Positions 41,519 through 49,788 of a DNA stretch of 64,000 nucleotides are shown one piece after another. Made by a program: the position numbers and the translations under genes. The notes beneath the pieces were generated by a model that was given only the letters and a program-made list of their open reading frames with translations, was not told the origin of the DNA and did not search any database. The stretch is from Saccharothrix algeriensis (GTDB lineage Bacteria > Actinomycetota > Actinomycetes > Mycobacteriales > Pseudonocardiaceae), in the NCBI RefSeq assembly GCF_016907655.1, contig NZ_JAFBCL010000001.1, forward strand, positions 1,302,001-1,366,000, given 5' to 3'. Position 1 is the stretch's first letter. Each line of letters starts with the position of its first letter.

Positions 41519-43174
41519 TCAGCGGTCGCCGCCCTCGCGGACGAGCAGGTCGTTGTCCCGCACGTCGGCCAGGGCCAGGGTCTTGTAGCCCACCTCGTCG
41601 AACAGGACGGTCACCCGGTCCTGCTCGACGGACATCACCGCGCCGGCGCCCCACTCCGGGTGGCGGACGGTGCTGTCCACCGGGAACCCGCCGTCGTCGG
41701 CCGGGCGGCGCGTGGCGGTCCCGGCCTCGCAGGTGTCGCAGTTGCCGCACGGGTCGAGCAGCCGCTCGCCGAAGTAGCCCAGCAGGTGCTGCCGGCGGCA
41801 GCCGGTCGTCTCGGCGTAGGCGCGCACCATCCGGATGCGCGAGCGGATCAGCCGCTGGTGGGCCTCGGCGGCGGCCACGGCCTGCGCGACCGCCTCGTCC
41901 GGGTCGACGCCGGGCGCGGCGGCCAGCCTGCCCCCGGTCGCGGTGACGGCCCCGACCTGCTCCAGCAGGTTGACGGCCCTGGTGCGGCGGGCGGGCGAGG
42001 CGTCGACCTCGGCGGCGAGCCGGCCCGGCCGGACCGGCTCGCCGAGCCGGCGCAGGGCCCGCGCGACCTCGGCGAGGGTGTCCTCGGGCGCCCTGCTCGC
42101 GGTGAGGAACTTCTGCAGGCTCAGGTCCTCCGGGCGGTAGCACAGGACGATCGAGGCCGGCTCGCCGTCGCGGCCGGCGCGCCCGATCTGCTGGTAGTAG
42201 GAGTCCAGGGAGTCCGGGACCGAGGCGTGCACGACGAACCGCACGTCGGGCTTGTCGATGCCCATGCCGAACGCCGAGGTGGCCACCACGACGTCGACCT
42301 CGTCGGCGAGGAAGGCCCGGTGCACCTCCTCCCGGTCGGCCGCCTTCATCCCGGCGTGGTAGGCGGCCACGCGCACCCCGGCGGCGGCCAGCGCGTCCGC
42401 GTACTGCCCGGTGTCCTTGCGGCTGGCCGCGTAGACCAGCCCGCGGCGGGTCGCGGGGTCGGCGGTCAGCGCGCGGACCCGCTCGACGACGGCCGCGCGC
42501 TTCCCCGCGTCCTCGGTGAACCGCTCGACCGCCAGGTGCAGGTTGGGCCGGTCGAACCCGGCGACCACCTCGCGGTGGTCGCGCAGGCCCAGCCGCGCGG
42601 CGATGTCGCGGCGCACCGGCGGCGCGGCGGTGGCCGTGAGCGCGACGACCCGCGGGTGGCCGAGCCGGTCGACCACGTGGCCCAGCCGCAGGTAGTCCGG
42701 CCGGAAGTCGTGGCCCCAGGACGAGACGCAGTGCGCCTCGTCCACGACGAACAGCGACACGTCGAGCCCGGCCAGCGCGTCGACCAGCTCGTCCTTGGCC
42801 AGCTGCTCGGGCGAGAGGAACACGTACTCGGCGGAGCCCCGGCGCAGGGCGTCCCAGGCGTCCCGGCGCTCGGCGCCGCGCTGCGCGGAGTTCAGCGCGA
42901 CGGCCTCCGGCGCCCGGCTGTCGTCCAGGCCCTCCATCTGGTCGTTCTGCAGCGCGATCAGCGGCGAGACGACCACCGTCGGGCCGTCCAGCAGCAGCGC
43001 GGGCACCTGGTAGATCGCGGACTTGCCCGCGCCGGTGGGCAGCACCACCAGCACGTCGTGCCCGGCCATCACCTGCTCCATCGCCGCCGCCTGCTCGTCG
43101 CGCAACCGCGACCAGCCGAACTTCTCGGCAGCCAGCCGCCGCAACCGGTCGCCGTGCCCGGGGGGATTCGTCAC
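41519..43174 (-). CDS. recQ: RecQ family ATP-dependent DNA helicase
   Basis: 551 aa from GTG at 43174; the open frame upstream runs into the three-hairpin element and is not coding. Walker A is PTGAGKS at 46-52, DEAH lies in FVVDEAHCVSSWGHDFRPDY, and motif VI is QQIGRAGRDG. The RecQ-Ct zinc site is Cys...HLLGYFGERLLDPCGNCDTC. There is no HRDC domain; instead the tail has VRHPEWGAGAVMSVEQDRVT, a small beta-barrel-like segment also seen at the ends of UvrD/PcrA-type helicases. This is the usual shape of actinobacterial short RecQ proteins. Confidence 0.95.
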   Translation of the reverse strand: MTNPPGHGDRLRRLAAEKFGWSRLRDEQAAAMEQVMAGHDVLVVLPTGAGKSAIYQVPALLLDGPTVVVSPLIALQNDQMEGLDDSRAPEAVALNSAQRGAERRDAWDALRRGSAEYVFLSPEQLAKDELVDALAGLDVSLFVVDEAHCVSSWGHDFRPDYLRLGHVVDRLGHPRVVALTATAAPPVRRDIAARLGLRDHREVVAGFDRPNLHLAVERFTEDAGKRAAVVERVRALTADPATRRGLVYAASRKDTGQYADALAAAGVRVAAYHAGMKAADREEVHRAFLADEVDVVVATSAFGMGIDKPDVRFVVHASVPDSLDSYYQQIGRAGRDGEPASIVLCYRPEDLSLQKFLTASRAPEDTLAEVARALRRLGEPVRPGRLAAEVDASPARRTRAVNLLEQVGAVTATGGRLAAAPGVDPDEAVAQAVAAAEAHQRLIRSRIRMVRAYAETTGCRRQHLLGYFGERLLDPCGNCDTCEAGTATRRPADDGGFPVDSTVRHPEWGAGAVMSVEQDRVTVLFDEVGYKTLALADVRDNDLLVREGGDR

Positions 43175-43342
43175 CGCGGGGGCATACCACCACCCGGCCG
43201 CCGGAAACGCCGGGCGCCGGATCGGGTCGCGTTCGCGGCCTCGATCACACTTCGCTTTCGACCAGGCCGCGCCCCGCGCGGCGCTTTTCAGCGTGGCGGC
43301 GCTGTTCAGCACGGCGGCGCTGTTCAGCGCAGCCGTGTGCCT
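43175..43342. other. Upstream region of recQ
   Basis: 168 bp between the recQ start and the hairpin element. It contains three short direct repeats of GGCGGCGCTGTTCAGC type at about 43280-43333 and probably the recQ promoter, which I cannot place. Confidence 0.5.
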
Positions 43343-43753
43343 CGTGTTCTCCCCGTACGGCCTGGGCGCAGCCCAATCATGTTTTCCGGGGGGCGTCAAG
43401 CACGCTCTTCGCTTGACGCCCCCCGGAAAACATGATTGCCTTCGGCAGGCCGTACGGGGAGAACACGACGCACTTCCCTTCTCCTTGGGGGCCTCTCGGC
43501 CGCTCTTCTTACTTGGGTTACGCACGGATCCAGGTCAGATTTGGGGCCGCACCGCCCGAAGCTGAAGAGCTTAAAAGAGTCCTCGCCGGACAGGCAGGCC
43601 GCCAAGGAGAATGAAAAACAAGAGCGGTCGTGTTCCCCCCGTATGACCTGTCAAAGACAACCATGCTTTCTTGGGGGGTGCAAGCGAAAAGCGTGCTTGC
43701 ACCCCCCAAGAAAGCATGGTAGCCCTCCGGGCAGGCCATACGGGGAGAACACG
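43343..43753. repeat. Three-hairpin non-coding element, copy 2
   Basis: This copy has the same layout and orientation as 13888-14311. Hairpin 1: outer stem 43343-43364 with 43446-43467 (22 bp, perfect), inner stem 43375-43401 with 43411-43437 (27 bp, perfect). Middle stem: about 43475-43494 with 43596-43615, imperfect. Hairpin 2: outer arms 43629-43652 and 43731-43753, inner stem 43661-43685 with 43695-43719 (25 bp, perfect), same 9-nt loop GAAAAGCGT. Where the sequence differs from copy 1, both arms differ together. Confidence 0.93.
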
Positions 43754-43818
43754 AAGGCACCGGTCTGCACGGGGCGTGCCGAAAACCCAAAAGCCGAAAG
43801 CGTAAAAGTGGTGGGCGG

Positions 43819-44706
43819 TTAACGGCCGGGGTCGTGTTGGCGTGTGGTGTCGTCCTGCGGGTGTCGGGGGTGAGGGGGGAAGTGCTGTGGGGGGTGGGGT
43901 TGGTGCTGGGTGGGGCGCGGATGCCGATCGGGGTGGGGGCGTTGTGCGGGCGGGCGTGGGGCGGGGTGGGGGCGTTGTGGCTGGGGCGCCCGTCCGGGCC
44001 GGCGCGGGGTGTCCTGTGCCGGCAGTCGGACCGTGCGCTCGTCGGCGGGTGCGCGTTCGATGACCCGGGTGGGCGCGTCGCTCGGCGCGGGCGGGGTCGC
44101 GGCCAGCAGGCGGCCGAGCACCGGGTGGCCGGTGAACCGGGTGACCAGGGCGCCGACCGGCGCGGTCAGCACCCGGACGAGCAGCCACGCCACGACGGCG
44201 CCGAGGGTCAGGCCGGCGAGCACGTCGTGCGGGTAGTGCGCGCCCACGAACACCCGGGAGAACGCCATCGCCACGGCCAGGCCGACCACCCACGGCGCGA
44301 GGCCGCGCGACACGAGGATCAGCCCGACGGCCGCCGCGGCGGCGATGGTCGAGTGGTTGCTCGGGAACGACCAGTCCCCCACCTCGGGGCACGTGACGAC
44401 CGTCGCGCCGGCGGGCAGGCCGCGGCACGGCCGCTCCGCGTCGAAGACCGTCTTCAGCAGCTCGCTCACGACGTACGCGACGACCGTGGCCACCGGGGCC
44501 AGCAGGGTCGGCGCCACCGCCCCGGGGTCACCGCCGCGCCGCGCCCGCCACCACACCACCAGGAACAGCGCCCCGAAGATCAGCAAGCCGACCTCGGTGT
44601 AGAGCGTGAACAGGCCGCGCAGCCAACCGGGCGCGGCGCCCGCGAACCCCGTGATGCCGTCGTACAGGCCACTGCCCGACCCCGCCCGGATCCGTTCCAC
44701 CGCCAC
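43819..44706 (-). CDS. PAP2 superfamily phosphatase with Pro/His-rich tail
   Basis: 295 aa from GTG with GAGGGGAG upstream. Five to six membrane helices carry the three PAP2 motifs: KTVFDAERP, PSNHS and SRVFVGAHYPHDVLAG, with the catalytic histidines in the second and third. Phosphatidic-acid or undecaprenyl-pyrophosphate-like lipids are the usual substrates. The last 70 residues are a low-complexity tail of Pro, His, Arg and Gln, probably cytoplasmic and disordered. The tail runs to within 66 bp of the hairpin element. Confidence 0.9.
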   Translation of the reverse strand: MAVERIRAGSGSGLYDGITGFAGAAPGWLRGLFTLYTEVGLLIFGALFLVVWWRARRGGDPGAVAPTLLAPVATVVAYVVSELLKTVFDAERPCRGLPAGATVVTCPEVGDWSFPSNHSTIAAAAAVGLILVSRGLAPWVVGLAVAMAFSRVFVGAHYPHDVLAGLTLGAVVAWLLVRVLTAPVGALVTRFTGHPVLGRLLAATPPAPSDAPTRVIERAPADERTVRLPAQDTPRRPGRAPQPQRPHPAPRPPAQRPHPDRHPRPTQHQPHPPQHFPPHPRHPQDDTTRQHDPGR

Positions 44707-44870
44707 GTCGGCACTCCCCTCCTCCTGGCCCGCGACCGCGCGGGCCGACCTCCGGCTCGTCGGCTGAAAGCTAGGGGCGGGGAGGGGGCCTGCACCGCGC
44801 CCGATCGGCACCGGTCCGGTTGACCTTCGACATCCCGTTGATCTTACTTTTGTCAGTTTTCCGGGTTTGT
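44707..44870. other. Intergenic region, locally AT-rich
   Basis: 164 bp between the PAP2 start and the response-regulator stop. Bases 44820-44875 are clearly AT-richer than the surroundings (TTGATCTTACTTTTGTCAG), fitting a promoter for PAP2 or a 3' end for the two-component operon. No clear hairpin is seen. Confidence 0.4.
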
Positions 44871-45524
44871 TCACCCCTCGGCAAGGCCCGCTTCATATCC
44901 GGCGATCACCAGTTGGGCGCGGTCGCGGGCGGCCAGCTTGGCCATCAGGTGGCCGATGTGGGTCTTGACCGTGTGACGGCTCAGGTGCAGGGCCTGCTCG
45001 ATCTCGGTGTTGGACAGGCCGCGGGTGATCAGCGCGAGGACCTCCCGCTCGCGCGGGGTCACGCCGGGCAGCGGCCGGGCGCGGCGGGGCGGGGTGCGCA
45101 GGAACTCCGCGATGAGCCGGCGGGTGACGGTCGGCGCGAGCAGCGCCTCGCCCGCCGCGACCGTCCGGACGGCGTCGAGCAGCCGGGCCGGCGGGACGTC
45201 CTTGAGCAGGAAGCCGCTCGCACCCGCGCGCAGCGCCTCGTGGACCACGCCGTCGAGGTCGAACGTGGTCAGGATGAGCACCTTCGGCGCGCCGGGCGGC
45301 GCGGTGATGAGCCCGGTCGCGGCGACGCCGTCCAGGTCGGGCATCCGGACGTCGAGCACCGCGACGTCCGGCCGGTGCTCCCGGGCCGCCGCGACCGCCG
45401 CCCGGCCGGCGCCCACCGCCGCGACGACCTCGATGCCGGGGTCCGCGGCCAGCAGCACCCGGACGGTGTCGAGGTAGAGCGGTTCGTCGTCGGCGAGCAG
45501 GACGCGGATCGGCTCACCCGGCAC
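44871..45524 (-). CDS. LuxR/NarL-family response regulator
   Basis: 217 aa from GTG, overlapping the kinase gene by 11 nt. The receiver has ADDEP and phospho-acceptor Asp58 (VAVLDVRMPD). The LuxR helix-turn-helix is VTPREREVLALITRGLSNTEIEQALHL. The serine hydrolase on the other side of the kinase is a possible target. Confidence 0.94.
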   Translation of the reverse strand: MPGEPIRVLLADDEPLYLDTVRVLLAADPGIEVVAAVGAGRAAVAAAREHRPDVAVLDVRMPDLDGVAATGLITAPPGAPKVLILTTFDLDGVVHEALRAGASGFLLKDVPPARLLDAVRTVAAGEALLAPTVTRRLIAEFLRTPPRRARPLPGVTPREREVLALITRGLSNTEIEQALHLSRHTVKTHIGHLMAKLAARDRAQLVIAGYEAGLAEG

Positions 45525-46647
45525 GGCGCGCGCCCTCGCCGAACGGCAGCGCGGCGTGGACGGCGAACCCGCCGCCGGGCGCCGGCCCGGCGCGCAGGGA
45601 GCCGCCGTGCAGCGCGACCCGCTCCCCCATGCCGAGCAGCCCGTGCCCCGGCCGGGCGGGCGCGGTCGCGGCGCCCTCGTCGACGACGGAGACGAGCAGC
45701 CGGTCGGGTTCGAGGGTCGTGGTCAGGTGGCAGCGCGGCGGGCGGCTGTGCCGCCGCACGTTGGTCAGCGCCTCCTGGACGATGCGGTAGGCCGAGACCC
45801 GCACGGCGGCCGGCGCGCGGGCCAGGTCGGCCTGGTCGGCGGTCACCGCGACGCCGGCCGAGCGCGCGTCCGCCACCAGCCGGTCCAGGCTGCCCGCGCC
45901 CGGCGGCGCGGACGGGTCGCGCAGCCCGCCCAGCACGGTCCGGACGTCCTCCAGCGCCGCGCGGCTGACCTGCTCGATGCTCCGCAGCGCCGCCTCCCGC
46001 TCGTCGGGACCGCCGCCGCCGGCCTCGAGGTGGTTGGCCACCGCGGCCTTCATGGCGATCAGGCTCAGGTTGTGCCCCACGACGTCGTGGATGTCGCGGG
46101 CGATGTGCAGCCGCTCCCGGGCCACCGCCTGGCTCGTGCGCAGCTCGGCGAGTTCGGCCGCGTGCCGCCTGCGGGTGCGGACGGCGGCGGCCAGCGCCCA
46201 GGAGCCGGTGATCAGCACGGCGCTGTAGAGCAGCGTGGTGACCGGCGCGGTGCGGAACGACTCCGCGCCTTCCTCCACGGGGACCAGGGCCAGGCCGGGG
46301 AACGCCGCCACCGCCGCACCGGCCGCCGCCACGACCGCCACCGCCGCGACCGCGCCCACCACACCGGACCGCGCCGAGGACAGCACGACGGGGTAGAGCG
46401 CCGACGCGATGGCCAGCAGCACGGCGTCGTTGCCGGCTCCGACGACGACGACCACCGCGCCGACCGACACCACGACCGCCAGCACGGCCACCGGTCGCCG
46501 CCGTCGCAGCAGCAGTGCGCCGCCCAGCGACGCCACCACCCACGTGAGCGCATCCACCTGCGGCGCGCGAAAAAACGCCAGCACCACCACGACGATCGCC
46601 ACCACCGCATCGCTCGCCGGCGCGACCCACGGACCGAGTTTCCCCAC
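45514..46647 (-). CDS. NarL-type sensor histidine kinase
   Basis: 377 aa from GTG at 46647. About five membrane helices occupy residues 10-165. The phospho-acceptor His is in HIARDIHDVVGHNLSLIAMK. The ATPase has YRIVQEALTNVRRHSRPPRC, VDEGA in place of the usual DDG-like G1 box, and GHGLLGMGERVALHGG. No extracellular domain of note is present. It is divergent from a membrane serine hydrolase. Confidence 0.92.
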   Translation of the reverse strand: MGKLGPWVAPASDAVVAIVVVVLAFFRAPQVDALTWVVASLGGALLLRRRRPVAVLAVVVSVGAVVVVVGAGNDAVLLAIASALYPVVLSSARSGVVGAVAAVAVVAAAGAAVAAFPGLALVPVEEGAESFRTAPVTTLLYSAVLITGSWALAAAVRTRRRHAAELAELRTSQAVARERLHIARDIHDVVGHNLSLIAMKAAVANHLEAGGGGPDEREAALRSIEQVSRAALEDVRTVLGGLRDPSAPPGAGSLDRLVADARSAGVAVTADQADLARAPAAVRVSAYRIVQEALTNVRRHSRPPRCHLTTTLEPDRLLVSVVDEGAATAPARPGHGLLGMGERVALHGGSLRAGPAPGGGFAVHAALPFGEGARRAG

Positions 46648-46696
46648 CCCGGCACGGTAACCCGGACGCGGCGGGCGCAACTCGGACCACGGTCCG

Positions 46697-48178
46697 ATGC
46701 CGATCCCCCGGCAACCGGCCGAGAATCCGGTCGTGCTCACCTCGATCCTCTCCACCGCGCTCGTCACCGCCGCTTTCCTCGGCCCGACCACCGGAGCGCC
46801 ACCGGCCACCGTCGACGGTGCGGCCGTCGACGCCCTCGTGGAGCAGTACCGGGAAGAAGCGGCAGTGCCCGGTGTGGCGGTGGCCGTCACGCGGGGCACC
46901 ACCGTGGTGCACACCGCCGGCTACGGCCGCACGCCCGACGGCGAGGCGGTTTCCGACCGCACCACCATGGCGGCGGCCTCGGTGAGCAAGTCGTTCACGG
47001 CGCTGGCCGCGGTGCAACTCGCGGAGAGCGGGCGCATCCGGCTGGACGACCCGGTGCGGGCGCACCTGCCGGAGTTCGCGATGGCCGACCCGCGGGCCGA
47101 CGCGATCACCGTGCGGCAGCTGCTCGACCAGACCTCCGGCATGTCCGACACGACCTTCCGCTCGTTCAGCGGTCCGCAGGTGCGCACGCTGCGCGAGGCC
47201 GTGGCGTCGATGCGCGGCGCGGGGCTCGCCGCCGCGCCCGGCACGCGCTGGGAGTACCACAACCCGAACTTCCAGGTGGCCGCGCGCCTGGTCGAGGTCG
47301 TCAGCGGGCTGTCGTTCGACGACTACCTGCGCCGCACCGTGTTCGGGCCGCTCGGCATGGTCGACAGCCGCACCGCCGACACCGCGCGTGACCTGCCGCC
47401 CGGCGCCCGGGGGCACCTCAAGGTGCTCGACCGGCCCGTCGCCCTGCCCGAGCCCCCGGCCTTCGGCAACGGGTCCGGCGGCGTGCTCACCTCGGCCCGT
47501 GACCTGGCGGCGTGGCTGATCGCGCAGAACGACGGGGGGCGTGGCCCCGGCGGCACGTCGATCGCCTCGCCGCAGGGCATCGCCGCGACGCACACCCCTT
47601 CGGCCGCGTCCGGTTCCTACGGCCTCGGCTGGTTCGTGGGGACCACGCCGTCCGGCGCGCCGCTGGTCCACCACGGCGGCGACCTGTTCACGTCCACGGC
47701 GTACCAGGCGCTGCTGCCGGCGTCGGGCCACGGCATCGCCGTCATGGCGAACACCGGGATGCAGTACGGCGACGCCCAGGCGATCGGCGATCGCCTCGTC
47801 GCCCTGGTCGAGGGCGGGCGGTCGCCGGCCGCGGGCGATTCCTACCTCGTCGCGGACATCGTGCTGCTGGTCCTCGCCCTGGCCGTCGTGCCGGTGTCGG
47901 TGCGCGGGGTGGTGCGCTCGCGGCGGTGGGCGGCGCGCCGGTCGTCGGGCTGGCGGGCGGTGGCGCGCCTGCTGCCGCTGCTGCTGCCGGCCGCGCTCGC
48001 CGCGGTGGTCCACCGGGTGGTGGGCTTCCTCTACCGGGGCCGCGACGTGTCGTGGGTCCAGGTGTCGTACCTCTACCCGACGTTCATGGTTCTGCTGGTG
48101 GTGGCGGCGCTGGGCTGCACCGCCGTGCTGGTGGGCAGGGTGCTGGCGCTGTTCCGAGAAGTCCACACGTCCGTGTGA
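46697..48178 (+). CDS. Membrane-anchored serine hydrolase (class C beta-lactamase/PBP family)
   Basis: 493 aa from ATG at 46697; GTG at 46733 is an alternative start directly before the hydrophobic signal region, and neither has a clear ribosome site. The hydrolase domain has the SxxK motif in AASVSKSF, YxN in WEYHNPNF and HxG in LVHHGGDLF (KTG position). The C-terminal 110 residues hold three to four membrane helices, so the enzyme faces outward and is anchored at its end. Such proteins are often peptidases or esterases; true beta-lactamase activity is not implied. It is divergent from the two-component system. Confidence 0.9.
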   Translation: MPIPRQPAENPVVLTSILSTALVTAAFLGPTTGAPPATVDGAAVDALVEQYREEAAVPGVAVAVTRGTTVVHTAGYGRTPDGEAVSDRTTMAAASVSKSFTALAAVQLAESGRIRLDDPVRAHLPEFAMADPRADAITVRQLLDQTSGMSDTTFRSFSGPQVRTLREAVASMRGAGLAAAPGTRWEYHNPNFQVAARLVEVVSGLSFDDYLRRTVFGPLGMVDSRTADTARDLPPGARGHLKVLDRPVALPEPPAFGNGSGGVLTSARDLAAWLIAQNDGGRGPGGTSIASPQGIAATHTPSAASGSYGLGWFVGTTPSGAPLVHHGGDLFTSTAYQALLPASGHGIAVMANTGMQYGDAQAIGDRLVALVEGGRSPAAGDSYLVADIVLLVLALAVVPVSVRGVVRSRRWAARRSSGWRAVARLLPLLLPAALAAVVHRVVGFLYRGRDVSWVQVSYLYPTFMVLLVVAALGCTAVLVGRVLALFREVHTSV

Positions 48179-48438
48179 GCCGTCACGACGAAGGGCGAAG
48201 GGGCGAGGTCTCGAACCCCGCCACCACCCCACGAAAGTGGACGTGCACGACCCGCCCGTGGGAGACGGCGCCGGCCGGCGCGCCCACGTTCGGGCACGGC
48301 CGGGCGGGCGGCGCGGGTGTCGCACCTTCGGGTGGAGGGGCGACCGGGCTGTTCCGCGACGCCGGCGGTACGCGCGATGCTGTTCGGCGGGCCGGCCCGG
48401 TGAGGCCGGCCGGACATCGCGGGTCGGAGAGAATCCCC
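48179..48438. other. Intergenic region
   Basis: 260 bp without recognisable structure apart from a ribosome site (GGAGAG) before the small gene at 48439. Confidence 0.5.
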
Positions 48439-48633
48439 ATGCGCTTCACCACGAACAGCACGCCGTCCTCCGCCGACGGCGGCACGACCGCCGTCGGAGC
48501 CGCCGGCGCGGCCGGCCCGGCGGGCGTCCCGGAGCACGCGGAGGGGCGGTCGCACGCCCCGGCCCCGCTCGTGCAGCCGCCGGGCGGGCCGATGGGCTGG
48601 CAGCTGGACGCCCTGCGGATGATCGTCGTGTGA
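48439..48633 (+). CDS. Small peptide gene (64 aa), unknown
   Basis: 64 aa from ATG with GGAGAGAA upstream. The first half is Ser/Thr/Ala/Gly-rich (GGTTAVGAAGAAGPAGV), then a Pro-rich segment, then a compact hydrophobic end (PMGWQLDALRMIVV). No cysteine is present and no family is recognised. Length and the contrast between a low-complexity leader and a distinct C-terminal end resemble precursor peptides, but no peptide-modifying enzyme is encoded nearby. It could also be a chance frame. Confidence 0.4.
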   Translation: MRFTTNSTPSSADGGTTAVGAAGAAGPAGVPEHAEGRSHAPAPLVQPPGGPMGWQLDALRMIVV

Positions 48634-48965
48634 CGGCGGCGCTCCGGGCGGGGACCCGTCCGGAGCGCCGCGGCGCCGGCGGCCCGAGCAGCCCCGTCCC
48701 CACCGGCCCACCCGGCCCGGCTCCGCACCACCCCCACCGCACCGCAGCACCACCGCCCCACCGCCCCGGGCCGCAGCACCCGCGAGGACCGCTGCGGCGG
48801 AACGCGCGCGGCACGACCGTCCACTGAGGACGAACGGCCGGCCCGGACCACCCTCGATCCCGAGCGCGTCCGGCGTCCCGGCAGTCCGGCTGCCGCCGCC
48901 CCGGGCCGGCCCGGTCCCGGGCGCGGTACGGCTCGCGCCGCGCCGCCCCGGGACCGCAACGGCGG
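48634..48965. other. Intergenic region between convergent genes
   Basis: 332 bp of very GC-rich sequence with short C-rich runs (CCACCCCCACCG) and no convincing gene. A weak GC-rich dyad at about 48897-48950 may end the biosynthetic operon. Confidence 0.5.
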
Positions 48966-49766
48966 TCAGACCTTCGACCAGCCCGGCACCCAGGCGCCGT
49001 CGCGGACCTCGAAGTCGCCGAACAGGGCGGGCGCCTCCGCGCGCATGACGCGGCCCACCTTGTCGAACACCAGCCGGATCTCCTCCTCCGCGCCCGGCGC
49101 GGTGCGGGCCTCCAGGACGTGCCGGATGGCGCGCACGTTCGCCGTCCACACCAGGCCGGTCGCCACGCCGTCGGGCGCGAAGCGGCGCATGAACGACGTG
49201 CGGTGCTTGCGGTAGCCGAAGTCGCGGTCGTCGGAGTCCAGGTCGAAGTGCTCGGACAGCCACTGCTGGAACCGCTCGGACTCCTCCAGGAACTCCGCCG
49301 AGCGGGCCATCAGCTCCTCGTCGCCCTCCGCCCACTCGGGGAACGGGAAGGGCAGCTCGGTCAGCCGCACGAACCGCATCGACTCCTGCGACACCGCGGT
49401 CCCCGCGCGGTGGCGGACCAGCTCATGGGTCAGCACCCGCGACACGTTGTGCAGCACGAACGTGAAGTTCGCGTGCTCCAGCACCGACCCGTGCGCCTGC
49501 TTGAGCAGGTTGCGCAGGTAGTCGTCCTGGTTCGCGCGCACCCGCCGCACGTTCGGGTTCAACCCCGGCTCCCACGACCGGTAGCACAGCCGCCCGGCGA
49601 ACTCCAGCAGGTCCGCGGTGGCCCGCGACCCGACCGGCTCCCGGTCGCCGTCCTCCGAGCGGGACAGCCACGCCTGCCCCGACACCGCCTTGAGGTAGCG
49701 CGACATTTCGTCGTAGTCCACGGCCGGACGGGCGATCAGGAACACTTCCGGTTCAACTCGCTTCAC
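48966..49766 (-). CDS. thyX: ThyX-family FAD-dependent thymidylate synthase-like protein
   Basis: 266 aa from GTG. The ThyX fold is indicated by LEFAGRLCYRSWEPG, LKQAHGSVLEHANFTFVLHNVSRVLTHELVRHR and the signature. Classical ThyX proteins carry RHRx7S; here residues 118-129 read RHRAGTAVSQES, RHRx8S, one residue longer, then MR. ThyX transfers a methylene group from methylene-tetrahydrofolate to dUMP with FAD and NADPH. The gene lies 22 bp behind the P450 gene as the last gene of the biosynthetic operon, so it may be a divergent paralogue used in the pathway. It could also simply be the housekeeping enzyme carried along. Confidence 0.85.
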   Translation of the reverse strand: MKRVEPEVFLIARPAVDYDEMSRYLKAVSGQAWLSRSEDGDREPVGSRATADLLEFAGRLCYRSWEPGLNPNVRRVRANQDDYLRNLLKQAHGSVLEHANFTFVLHNVSRVLTHELVRHRAGTAVSQESMRFVRLTELPFPFPEWAEGDEELMARSAEFLEESERFQQWLSEHFDLDSDDRDFGYRKHRTSFMRRFAPDGVATGLVWTANVRAIRHVLEARTAPGAEEEIRLVFDKVGRVMRAEAPALFGDFEVRDGAWVPGWSKV

Positions 49767-49788
49767 GCGGCCACCCTACTGCCGGCGA

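Noticed and set aside
13888..43753. CRISPR array or retron interpretation of the three-hairpin elements
   Set aside because: There are no regularly spaced repeats with unique spacers, and no cas or reverse-transcriptase gene in the window.
43023..43822. Frames of 60-180 codons through the second three-hairpin element
   Set aside because: Same reason; the long one also crosses the start of recQ on the other strand.
48183..48240. Possible tRNA 3' part (TCTCGAACCCCGCC)
   Set aside because: Only a T-loop-like string is present; acceptor, D and anticodon arms cannot be formed.
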